Below are positions 18,229-26,222 of a stretch of 51,775 nt of DNA, one piece after another. The notes beneath the pieces were generated by a model. The model was given only the letters and a program-made list of their open reading frames with translations, did no database searches and was not told where the DNA came from. Location: positions 1-51,775 of the forward strand of contig JABSOX010000035.1 of assembly GCA_013215655.1 (NCBI GenBank). The letters run 5' to 3'. This stretch comes from Colwellia sp. (GTDB taxonomy: Bacteria > Pseudomonadota > Gammaproteobacteria > Enterobacterales > Alteromonadaceae). How positions within the stretch are numbered: position 1 is the stretch's first letter; each line of letters starts with the position of its first letter. The translations under genes were made by a program, and so were the position numbers.

Positions 18229-18993
18229 TTATTGTAAACTCGATTTTTCCATTAAAATACTGACACCACCACCAAAATCGGTAATTTTCCAGTTTTCCAT
18301 TTCAAAGCCAGTCATATCTATATTTGTCCACTGTGACCTATCTTTGCCTTCATTTAAAGGATTATCTGCCATAGTACCGTGACATTTAAGGCAATAAGGT
18401 TTCATCGGTAAAGGCGTAAACTGTCGATAAACAGCTTTACCATCAACAACGGCATTAGCATCATAATATATCTTAGGCACTTTGATAATTTTTTGGATCA
18501 TCGCACTTTCCCAAGCATCCGGAATATTAGCTTTATTTCTTATGCCTTCATTCATGCGTGTAAATTTAATTTTTAGGCCTATGCCCTTTATTGCAAGTTT
18601 TCGACCTAGTTGTGACGCAAAAGTTGCAGGAATAATACCTTTAAAACCAATATCAGCATCAGTTAATATTGGTCTATTATCTTCCATCACTTCAATCATG
18701 CTTTGCAACAACATTTTCTTAGCTATGTGATCTGATTTAGGAAAGTCTTCTTGGTACTTCTCTTCGTAAACTCTTTTGATATTATTGATAAATGGTTCAC
18801 TAAATAGCTCGCTTTTATCTCCACCTTTTTGATTAATTAACCATTGATGTTTAAATAGAAAAACCATTGAAGAAATATACATTTTGGAAACTTGATCAAC
18901 AATACGTTTCATTTCTTGATCGTTGGCCTTTGCAAGCATAGAAGAAAATAATAGAAATAAGCTGAGTGATACAGAAATACATTTTTTAAACAT
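18229..18993 (-). CDS. DUF3365 / Tll0287-like haem-binding periplasmic protein
   Basis: 254 aa with a signal peptide (MFKKCISVSLSLFLLFSSMLAKA). The C-terminal half has a single c-type haem site, CLKCH in KPYCLKCHGTMADNP, following FTPLPMKPY. The layout, with GFKGIIPATFASQLGRKLAIKGIGLKIKFT in the middle, is that of the Tll0287-like (DUF3365) domain, a PAS-like periplasmic sensor fold that binds haem covalently. Stand-alone copies are thought to be redox or gas sensors or small electron carriers. It is followed by a solute-binding protein gene, with which it may work. Confidence 0.85.
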   Translation of the reverse strand: MFKKCISVSLSLFLLFSSMLAKANDQEMKRIVDQVSKMYISSMVFLFKHQWLINQKGGDKSELFSEPFINNIKRVYEEKYQEDFPKSDHIAKKMLLQSMIEVMEDNRPILTDADIGFKGIIPATFASQLGRKLAIKGIGLKIKFTRMNEGIRNKANIPDAWESAMIQKIIKVPKIYYDANAVVDGKAVYRQFTPLPMKPYCLKCHGTMADNPLNEGKDRSQWTNIDMTGFEMENWKITDFGGGVSILMEKSSLQ

Positions 18994-19035
18994 AAGTTTA
19001 CTAAGTTGAAAAGACTGACTCTATCAACTTAGTCA

Positions 19036-19078
19036 AAGTAAAGAAGAAGGTCAACTAATCTTTCGACTGGTTGACCTT
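19036..19078 (-). terminator. Rho-independent terminator of the TonB receptor gene
   Basis: On the minus strand a 14-bp stem (one mismatch and one G-U) is capped by a GAAA tetraloop closed by a C-G pair (hairpin 19047-19078) and followed by CTTCTTTACTTT. It lies 33 bp after the receptor stop. It should separate the receptor from the DUF3365 gene. Confidence 0.8.
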
Positions 19079-19110
19079 TAATGAGGAAAGAGAAAATAAG
19101 TGGCTAATCA

Positions 19111-21795
19111 CTAAAAATCATATTTATAACTTAAACTAATTGCTGTACCTACTTCTTTTTCACGCACAGCAATACCTGATTGAGAAACTTGTTGAGACTC
19201 ATCAAGCAAGTTTTTCACCTTAATTTTTATTTGTGAATTAAAATTAGGATAATAAGTATAAACCAGATCTAATGCATGGAATGGCTGCTCCATAGCGTCT
19301 TCTCGACCACCAACGCCAGAGGCGATAATACGTTCACCAAATACATTATAAACAAGTGAACCTGAATGATTTCCGTTAGCCGAATCGTAATTAAGCTGCA
19401 AATTCACAACATATTCTGAATGACCACTCATACGTTTAGTTGGATGTGTTAGATTGCCCGCTAAACTTGGATCGATACTCACTTCTGAATCACTTAAGGT
19501 AATATTACCCGAGGAAAAAAAACCTTCTGTTACGTAGAATAAATCGTGCATCCATTCAAGTTCAAAACCTTTCACTTGCCCAGTTTCACCGTTCACAAAA
19601 GTTGCTGAATAATCTTCATCACCCACTTGTAAAACGGTTTCAATTGGTGAGTCTATATCTTTGTAAAAAGCGGCAAAAGTATAGTTATCACCATTATCCG
19701 CGTAATACTCATAACGTAAGTCATAATTTTTAATTGGGCTGCTTTGTAAACCAATACGACCAAAAGTACGAATGTCAGTTAGTGGATCATAATAAGCAAC
19801 CGGAACCACTTCACGCAAATCAGGTCTTACTACCGTTTCGCCATAACTTGCACGAATTTGATATTGCTCACTGCCCATATAAGTAAAAGCAAGTGACGGA
19901 TAAAAGTCATCCTCTTGAATGCTACCTGCGGTAATTTTTTCTGGCGACCAGAAAATAGTTAACTCTTCTTTGCCAAAAATTAGACTGGAAGTACCTACCG
20001 ATGTTTGTTTGAACTCTTCGTAACGAATACCACCACTTACGCGATATTTATTATCTAAAATCACATCAAAAGAGCTATATGCGGCATCAATTTTTTGCGC
20101 AGCAATATAATCATCGGCATCTGGCGCAGTAGGCTCATTAAAATCGACTAAAATACGTTGTCCCGCGATAAAGCTATCCGTTAAATAACCACTGTTAGTT
20201 AAAGGCGATTGTGAACCTTCATTGATAACGATGCCTGAACCCGATTTATTGTGTACGGCAAAACTTGAAGTACTGTAATTACGCCCTCGATCTGAAAAAT
20301 CGTAACCCGCTTTAAATTCTATTTCATAACCTTTACCATAAACAGGTAAAGTAAAATTACCACTGTAGGAATTTACCCTATCTTCCATATCGGTATAGGC
20401 ATACCTAGCTCTATTATCATCGCCAGTAATGTTAGAATTTGCATAACTACCGTTTTTAAAATTATCACGAAAGTTAAATTTAGCGCTGAACGGGATCTCA
20501 GTTTTAGCTTTGGAACGTGTCGCTTGCCAATCAAAACCTAGTCCCCAATAATCAACAAAGGTATGTTGACCTAATAACTGAGAAACATGCAGAGTACGTT
20601 CTTCATAATCAAATTCGTGAACACGATTGGCTTTATCATCATTAGTGATAGTAAATACCGTACTACCTGCGGGGCTTTCAACTTGCGCAATTTCTACTTG
20701 ATCTTCGTTATCAACTAAATACAAGTTGTTCCAAGCAATCGAATGATTATCAATTTTGTAACCAACGTTTAATACGCCGCTGTAACGTTCATTTTCTGTA
20801 GTTACCGTGGAATTTTTAACGGTGTTAAAACACGAATTAGCCACGTCTTCAGCGGTAGCTAATGACGTTGAACAGTCTGCTGCCACATCTTGTGAAATAA
20901 CCGCTGTTTTCTTTTTGGTAAAATCCAATTTATTCTCATAAGAAATAGATGCTAAGAAACCAACTCGTCCACCAAAGTAGTGCTCATCAAAACTATTACC
21001 AATATGTGCTTTGACATTATAGGTTGTATCTAACGACTGCTTTGAGGTAACCAAATCACGAGGCAATGAACTCAGTAAACCTTGATTAATCGCAATCGCT
21101 TGCTCAGAAACACTCTGACTATCAGTAGCGGTTAAATTTGAACGTTTAATAATATTATCGATAGTAAATCGACCACGATAATCAACAATAGCGCTTTTTA
21201 ATGGTTCTGGAATACCGCCACTTGGGCGATGATAAGTAATACCTCTATCGGCACTAGAGTCATAAGCAAGACCTACTTCAATACTTGAGGTAAATTCTTT
21301 GGGTATCGATTTCGTGCGAATGTCGATAGCTCCGCCACCAAAAGCCGCTGACATATCGGCTGAAAACGCTTTTTGTACGGCGATACTTTCAATAATACTT
21401 GCTGGAATGATATCAAGCGGTAGCACATTACGGGTTAAATCAGGGCTAGGGATATTAGCACCATTTAATCGTGCACTAGAATAACGCTCACCGAGACCAC
21501 GAACATAGATAAACTTGTCATCAACCAGTGTCAAACCAGTAACACGTCTAAGTGCTGAAGCGGCATCACTATCACCCGTTCTCGACATTTGTTCTGCACC
21601 TAAAATATCAGCGACAAAAGCTTGGTTTTTTCTCTCGGCAATAACTGCTGCAGCACTTCCCTGTAAACGAGTCGCTTTAACAACAACTTCTTCCATAACC
21701 TGTTGCTCTTCCTGAGCTAATACAGCATGACTATAGCTGAACAAACCTAACCCCACAGCAAGCGCTAGCTTTTGCAGTTTATATGGATTTGTCAT
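19111..21795 (-). CDS. TonB-dependent outer-membrane receptor
   Basis: 894 aa. Signal peptide (residues 1-27, ending HAVLA), TonB-box-like EEVVVKATR, plug domain (about 45-165, ADILGAEQMSRTGDSDAASALRRVTGLTLVDDKFIYVRGLGERYSSARLNG split over the typical plug motifs) and a 22-strand barrel ending in an aromatic C-terminus (SLSYKYDF). It uses proton-motive force via TonB-ExbBD to import a large substrate. The very long plug sentence VRGLGERYSS is typical of carbohydrate- or oligomer-type receptors, not of siderophore receptors, but the substrate is unknown. AGGA lies 7 nt before the ATG. It follows a large lipoprotein gene on the same strand. Confidence 0.93.
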   Translation of the reverse strand: MTNPYKLQKLALAVGLGLFSYSHAVLAQEEQQVMEEVVVKATRLQGSAAAVIAERKNQAFVADILGAEQMSRTGDSDAASALRRVTGLTLVDDKFIYVRGLGERYSSARLNGANIPSPDLTRNVLPLDIIPASIIESIAVQKAFSADMSAAFGGGAIDIRTKSIPKEFTSSIEVGLAYDSSADRGITYHRPSGGIPEPLKSAIVDYRGRFTIDNIIKRSNLTATDSQSVSEQAIAINQGLLSSLPRDLVTSKQSLDTTYNVKAHIGNSFDEHYFGGRVGFLASISYENKLDFTKKKTAVISQDVAADCSTSLATAEDVANSCFNTVKNSTVTTENERYSGVLNVGYKIDNHSIAWNNLYLVDNEDQVEIAQVESPAGSTVFTITNDDKANRVHEFDYEERTLHVSQLLGQHTFVDYWGLGFDWQATRSKAKTEIPFSAKFNFRDNFKNGSYANSNITGDDNRARYAYTDMEDRVNSYSGNFTLPVYGKGYEIEFKAGYDFSDRGRNYSTSSFAVHNKSGSGIVINEGSQSPLTNSGYLTDSFIAGQRILVDFNEPTAPDADDYIAAQKIDAAYSSFDVILDNKYRVSGGIRYEEFKQTSVGTSSLIFGKEELTIFWSPEKITAGSIQEDDFYPSLAFTYMGSEQYQIRASYGETVVRPDLREVVPVAYYDPLTDIRTFGRIGLQSSPIKNYDLRYEYYADNGDNYTFAAFYKDIDSPIETVLQVGDEDYSATFVNGETGQVKGFELEWMHDLFYVTEGFFSSGNITLSDSEVSIDPSLAGNLTHPTKRMSGHSEYVVNLQLNYDSANGNHSGSLVYNVFGERIIASGVGGREDAMEQPFHALDLVYTYYPNFNSQIKIKVKNLLDESQQVSQSGIAVREKEVGTAISLSYKYDF

Positions 21796-21824
21796 ATTTA
21801 ATTCCTAATTCAGTATTCACTATT

Positions 21825-21862
21825 AAAAAAGGCGCCACCTATAAAATAATGTGCCGCCTTAT
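21825..21862 (-). terminator. Attenuator-like hairpin between lipoprotein and receptor genes
   Basis: On the minus strand AAGGCGGCAC pairs with GTGGCGCCTT, one G-G mismatch, and is followed by TTTTTT (21825-21830). It lies in the 98-bp gap between two genes of one transcription unit. It would act as a partial terminator giving more lipoprotein than receptor, or as full termination if the receptor has its own promoter. Confidence 0.65.
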
Positions 21863-21893
21863 TGATTTATTACTTTGGATAGTCGCTATGTAG

Positions 21894-23495
21894 TTAGTCG
21901 TTGTTGGCAGCTGTAACTGCGGTTTCAACCCACTTATACCAAGCAGAGCTAGTATCTTGATCAGATACCGCGCCTATATAATTAACAGTATCGAAGAAGC
22001 TATTATCTAGCGTTGATAAATCGTTAGCAGTGATAGTGATTGCCGTTGAACTTGAATTAGTAGAAAAACCATCCGCAGCTAATACATCAGCATTGCCGCC
22101 AATACGGATATTTTCACCGCCATTTTCATACCAAGCTTCCACCGACATATCTGCCGGAGTTTGTGTTGCATCTTTAAACTCTGCAGCACAGGCTAAAACC
22201 GAGCTATGAAATTTAATTTCCGCAGCATTTTTTAAGCCATCAGATTTAAATTGAATACATTCAGTGCCATTTGTGGCATCTGTTTTAATTGCTAATGCGT
22301 TGTAATAATTTGTTTTAATGGAATCATCAAATTTATGTGCTTGTGATGGGTCTTCATCACGAACCGATGAACCATCAGTAGTAATTATCGTTACGTTGGC
22401 AATGGTTGGGAAAGATGCGGGTACTTCACTGTAATCGTCACCGCCGTTTTTCTCACCATCCGTTTCAAAACCATTGTTACCCATGTAAGCAATAGCGCCA
22501 TCACGTGTTGTTACTGTGCCGTGTTTAATAAAGATAAACTGAGCATTGCCCTGCCAACCTGCATCAACATCAATAGCATCATCTTGAGTATCTGTTACGA
22601 CGATGTGTTTAATATTTGACGCACCACCAAAAAATTCAATGCCGTCATCAAAACCTTGGTGAATATGAAGGTAATCAAAAGAAGAACCAGAGCCTACTGC
22701 GTTAAGTGTTAATGAGTTTAAATCATCGCCTTCACCGCCAACACGAGGGCCTGAGCCTGCATACCAAATTTTTGCCCATTTAATATTACCGCTACCGTCA
22801 GTATTATCATTACCACCGAAGTAGCTGGTAATGCCTTCAGAGGCAACATTACAAGTATCAGCCGCACGTTGAGCATTAGTACATTGGTTAGTTAAGCCCT
22901 TACCATTAATGATAATGCCACCCCAATCCGCATATTGTGCGCCTTGACCTTCTAAGTCATGACGATCAAAAGCAAATGCAGAAGTAAAGACCACGGGTTT
23001 TTCAGCCGTACCCACCGCTTGAATTTTAGCACCACGAGCAATACGAATAATCGCTTCACCTGAATTAAAGGCTAAAGTTGCACCCGGTTTAACGGTCAAT
23101 GTAGGACCATTAACCGGTACTTCAAAACCGTCATCGGTACGACCATCCGTACCAATTAATAACGCGTCTTCAAAAATATGCGCTCCACCTTGGGGTAACT
23201 CTTCAAAAGTAAGGTTGGCAGTTATATGAATATTTTTACTCGCAAAAGAATCATTGTATAAGCAATCTAAACCGTCAAAAGAACCTTCAACAATACCTGC
23301 ATCTGTTTGATAGCTAGTACATTTAACAATATCCGGTGTGCCCGCATTACTTGTATTATTAGAGTTACTAACACGGTTATCCGTTGTTGTACTATTGTCA
23401 TTCACAGTTGGGGTGATTTTAATATCGCCACCACAACCCACTAGTGTTAACGCACAAGCAATCGCACTTACTTTAAATAATGATTTAATTTGCAT
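21894..23495 (-). CDS. Large outer-membrane lipoprotein, predicted beta-helix
   Basis: 533 aa. Lipobox LTLVGC with Cys at about residue 21 followed by GGD, so no inner-membrane retention Asp at +2 and outer-membrane sorting expected. A low-complexity Asn/Thr/Ser linker (about 32-55) is followed by right-handed beta-helix-like repeats: GGIIINGKGL, SSFDYLHIHQGFDDGIEFFGG, IKHIVVTDTQDDAIDVDAG, QFIFIKHG. The pairing with a TonB receptor, transcribed just downstream, suggests a surface binding partner, as in SusD-like systems, though the fold is not SusD. GGAG precedes the ATG. Function not known; described from sequence only. Confidence 0.7.
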   Translation of the reverse strand: MQIKSLFKVSAIACALTLVGCGGDIKITPTVNDNSTTTDNRVSNSNNTSNAGTPDIVKCTSYQTDAGIVEGSFDGLDCLYNDSFASKNIHITANLTFEELPQGGAHIFEDALLIGTDGRTDDGFEVPVNGPTLTVKPGATLAFNSGEAIIRIARGAKIQAVGTAEKPVVFTSAFAFDRHDLEGQGAQYADWGGIIINGKGLTNQCTNAQRAADTCNVASEGITSYFGGNDNTDGSGNIKWAKIWYAGSGPRVGGEGDDLNSLTLNAVGSGSSFDYLHIHQGFDDGIEFFGGASNIKHIVVTDTQDDAIDVDAGWQGNAQFIFIKHGTVTTRDGAIAYMGNNGFETDGEKNGGDDYSEVPASFPTIANVTIITTDGSSVRDEDPSQAHKFDDSIKTNYYNALAIKTDATNGTECIQFKSDGLKNAAEIKFHSSVLACAAEFKDATQTPADMSVEAWYENGGENIRIGGNADVLAADGFSTNSSSTAITITANDLSTLDNSFFDTVNYIGAVSDQDTSSAWYKWVETAVTAANND

Positions 23496-23599
23496 CTCAT
23501 TTTGCTCCGAGGATTAAGTTAAAATAGTTTCAGCCGACTTTATGAAGTTTTATCCTCAAGCCTTGCTGATTTAAGTTGCCGCTATCCTACGGGCGAAAA

Positions 23600-23661
23600 A
23601 TGACAGAATTGTTTTAGAAATATGTATTTTTTGTTTAAGAAAGGTTACCGATTGATGACAG
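23600..23661 (-). promoter_or_regulatory. Two CTGTCAT heptamers upstream of the lipoprotein gene
   Basis: Exact CTGTCAT occurs on the minus strand at 23600-23606 and 23655-23661, 55 bp apart (about five helical turns). CTGTCAT is the half-site of the PhoB box, but the second half-site at 11-bp spacing is poor in both (CGGTAAC after the distal one). They may be degenerate Pho boxes or chance. Confidence 0.25.
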
Positions 23662-23716
23662 TGAGTTATTATGCATTGCATGTTTAACTAAATATTTCCA
23701 ACAATAAGAAGCTATT

Positions 23717-24457
23717 ATGATCATCACCAAGGAACAGTACGATATAGAAACACCTACAGGGATAATGCGCACTTATGTTTATCGACCTGATGTTGACGGC
23801 CAATTTCCTAGCATTATTTTCTATTCAGAAATATTCCAACAAACAGCACCGATAGCCCGTAGTGCCGCAATTATGGCCAGTCATGGCTTTGTGGTCTTAG
23901 TTCCTGAAGTTTTTCATGAGTTAAACCCGATTGGCACCGTATTAGGTTATGACGATGCAGGTAAAGATAAAGGCAATCAAGATAAGTGGGCGAAACCTTT
24001 AGAGCATCACGATAGCGATACTCAAGCTTTAGTTGATTTTATAGAGCAGCAAAATTATTGTTCCACAAAAATTGGCGCTATGGGCGTATGCATTGGCGGA
24101 CACCTCGCTTATCGCGCTGCACTCAATAAAAATATTAAGGCGGCCTCATGTTTATATGCAACCGACATCCATTCAAATACCCTCCCTTGTGCTGACGGTA
24201 ATGATACATTTACTCGAACTAAAGACATTCAAGGTGAGTTACAAATGATTTGGGGTAAACAAGACCCACATGTTCCTGATGAAGGACGAATGAAAATACA
24301 TCTAAATTTAATTGAAAATAAAAATAATTTTTCATGGCATGAATTTAATGCTCAACATGCTTTTATGCGCGATGAAGGTGAACGTTACGATGCTGCGCTA
24401 GCATTAAAAGTATATAGCATGGCCGTTGATTTTTTTAACCGTACTTTAGCGCGTTAA
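23717..24457 (+). CDS. Dienelactone hydrolase family protein
   Basis: 246 aa alpha/beta hydrolase. The nucleophile is C125 in the elbow MGVCIGGH, the diagnostic cysteine variant of dienelactone hydrolases. The acid is in MIWGKQDPHVP, the catalytic His in NAQHAFMRDEG, and the Glu of SEIFQ corresponds to the residue that holds the cysteine in the resting enzyme. Cytoplasmic (no signal). Enzymes of this family cleave lactones or esters; a true dienelactone role is not implied. It is divergent from the lipoprotein gene and followed by a large structured repeat. Confidence 0.9.
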   Translation: MIITKEQYDIETPTGIMRTYVYRPDVDGQFPSIIFYSEIFQQTAPIARSAAIMASHGFVVLVPEVFHELNPIGTVLGYDDAGKDKGNQDKWAKPLEHHDSDTQALVDFIEQQNYCSTKIGAMGVCIGGHLAYRAALNKNIKAASCLYATDIHSNTLPCADGNDTFTRTKDIQGELQMIWGKQDPHVPDEGRMKIHLNLIENKNNFSWHEFNAQHAFMRDEGERYDAALALKVYSMAVDFFNRTLAR

Positions 24458-24489
24458 TTTCCCTCTTGACGAGTAATGACTACACTTAA

Positions 24490-24736
24490 CCCGTTACCAT
24501 TCAAAGTGCGTGATTTCAGTTGGAGTTATAAGCACTTTAGGCGAGGCATTCATTTTAGAGAATGGTCATTCCCTTGTCACAGCATAAAGTGCTTATAAAC
24601 CAATCCAAAGGGGACTTCTGAGCAAGCCATGATCATCGTTACCTCTGTTTTTAAGGGAATGACCATAAATAAAAAGAGGTAGCTTGATCATGAATTGCTC
24701 AGTAGTCCTGAAACATGCATATTGATTGGTAACGGG
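24490..24736. repeat. Structured intergenic element: two hairpin arms with complementary loops (copy A)
   Basis: The ends CCCGTTACCATTCAA (24490-24504) and TTGATTGGTAACGGG (24722-24736) are inverted repeats with one mismatch. Inside are arm 1, a perfect 14-bp stem (24526-24539 with 24585-24598), and arm 2, an imperfect ~34-bp stem (24612-24645 with 24675-24708). The loop of arm 1 holds ATGGTCATTCCCTT (24562-24575) and the loop of arm 2 the exact complement AAGGGAATGACCAT (24653-24666), so a kissing or pseudoknot contact, or an alternative fold, is possible. There is no coding potential. Short copies of its ends occur at 9711-9769 and 48852-48914. It is either a non-autonomous mobile element or a structured RNA. 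Confidence 0.8.
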
Positions 24737-24815
24737 TATATAACAATTCACAGTTAATGTGGGTCATGCTAAATCGACGGTTGAAAAGTTGTAACTCAAT
24801 GGGAAATAAGTAACT

Positions 24816-24866
24816 ATGTCGAACATACTCAAAGAAGACGTTAGCTTAGGCGATAAAAATCAATGA
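24816..24866 (+). CDS. Possible 16-aa leader peptide coupled to the HD-GYP gene
   Basis: ATG at 24816 opens MSNILKEDVSLGDKNQ and stops at TGA 24864-24866. That stop overlaps the ATG of the HD-GYP gene in an ATGA junction. GGGAAATAAG lies at ribosome-site distance before the leader start, while the HD-GYP start itself lacks a good site, so translation would depend on coupling. No recognised peptide family; it may be chance. Confidence 0.4.
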   Translation: MSNILKEDVSLGDKNQ

Positions 24867-26077
24867 TAGATACCATTACAATAGATGAATTAAAAATTGG
24901 CATGTATGTCGTTGATTTGACCTGTAGTAACAGCGATTTTACGGTAAAGACTCAAGGCAAAGTAAAGTCTCAAAAAACTATCGATCAGTTAAAGAAGCAA
25001 GGTGTTACTAAACTTGTTGTTGAATATACCCCTGAGGAATTTCCAGACGCTAAACAAAAAGAAGATGACTCGGCTGAGACGCCAGAAAAGACTGATGCTA
25101 CCGAGAATCAAGAACCTCTAGTTAATCAACATAAAAATACTAAATCTGTTGACGATGAATTTTCACGCTCATGTAATCTTTACGATAGTGCCGGTGGTGA
25201 CGTCAAAAATATCTTATCAAGTGGTGCATCGTCACAACGATTAAGTATTACCGCAATTAAAGAACTCGCCAATGGCATTACTGAATCGGTACTACGTAAT
25301 GAATATGCCATGGCGATACTCACCAGAATAAGGCACCCCTCAACTTACCAATGGGAACATGTACTTAATAGTGGTGTATTGATGTGTGGTTTTAGTTTGT
25401 ATTTAGGTTTTCCAAAAGAAACACTTAAACAAATTACCCTAGGGGCGATGTTACATGATATTGGTGTTGCTAAAGTCCCTAGAGGTATCGTTGATAAACC
25501 CGGTAAATTTACTAAAAATGATATGGATGTGATGAAAAAACATGTCGCTTGGGGGCAAATGATATGTAAAGAAGATGAAATGACCGACAAAATAATTTTA
25601 GACATGGTACTTAACCACCATGAACGATTAGATGGCTCAGGATATCCTCGAGGTTTAGGTGAAGAAAAACTATCAAAACTTGCCAGAATGATTGCCATTG
25701 TTGATGTTTACGATGCCATGACTGCCGATAGAACCTATAAAAAAGGTGATCAACCGATCAATGTATTAAGGTACTTGATGGCAAATAATAAAAAATTCGA
25801 TCGCGGTTTAGTTCAACAATTTATTAAATATTTAGGTATTCATCCTGTTGGTTCATTGGTTAAATTATCTGATGAAAAACTCGCCATTGTTGTTCAAGGC
25901 AACCGCAATGAGCCAGTAAAACCTAAGGTAAAAATATTCTATAATTTAAAACATCAACGCTATATCACCGCAAAGGAATGTGACCTAACCAAGTTTGAAA
26001 TTAAAATTTTAGCGTCAGTACGACCTGAAGATTACGACATCAATATGCCAAAAATTATTCGACAAATTATTGGTTAA
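24863..26077 (+). CDS. HD-GYP domain cyclic-di-GMP phosphodiesterase with DUF3391
   Basis: 404 aa, cytoplasmic. The N-terminal DUF3391 domain (about 1-75, IDELKIGMYVVDLTC) is followed by a charged linker rich in Glu/Lys/Thr and the HD-GYP domain (about 140-340). Catalytic motifs are present: HD in AMLHDIGVAKVPRG, HHE in LNHHERLDGSGYPRGL, and GYP within it, then DVYDAMTADRTYKK. It should hydrolyse cyclic di-GMP to pGpG or GMP and so oppose cyclases such as the one at 41897-43087. The upstream leader peptide overlaps the start. Confidence 0.93.
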   Translation: MIDTITIDELKIGMYVVDLTCSNSDFTVKTQGKVKSQKTIDQLKKQGVTKLVVEYTPEEFPDAKQKEDDSAETPEKTDATENQEPLVNQHKNTKSVDDEFSRSCNLYDSAGGDVKNILSSGASSQRLSITAIKELANGITESVLRNEYAMAILTRIRHPSTYQWEHVLNSGVLMCGFSLYLGFPKETLKQITLGAMLHDIGVAKVPRGIVDKPGKFTKNDMDVMKKHVAWGQMICKEDEMTDKIILDMVLNHHERLDGSGYPRGLGEEKLSKLARMIAIVDVYDAMTADRTYKKGDQPINVLRYLMANNKKFDRGLVQQFIKYLGIHPVGSLVKLSDEKLAIVVQGNRNEPVKPKVKIFYNLKHQRYITAKECDLTKFEIKILASVRPEDYDINMPKIIRQIIG

Positions 26078-26210
26078 AGTCATTCTTTATGATAGTTCTG
26101 TTTAGGTTAGAATGAACCCTGAGGGATTCAAAACGATATCCCAGATTGTCAAATGAGGCTGAAGTAGTGTCGAAGTAATTAATGACAACATACTTTTTGA
26201 TAATAATTTA

Positions 26211-26216
26211 AAGGAG
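26211..26216 (+). promoter_or_regulatory. Strong Shine-Dalgarno that marks a non-canonical start
   Basis: AAGGAG ends 6 nt before ATT at 26223. An in-frame TAA at 26217-26219 closes the frame upstream. The only codons at start distance are ATA (26220), ATT (26223) and ATC (26226); the nearest TTG is 21 nt and the nearest ATG 30 nt from the site. Confidence 0.7.
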
Positions 26217-26222
26217 TAAATA

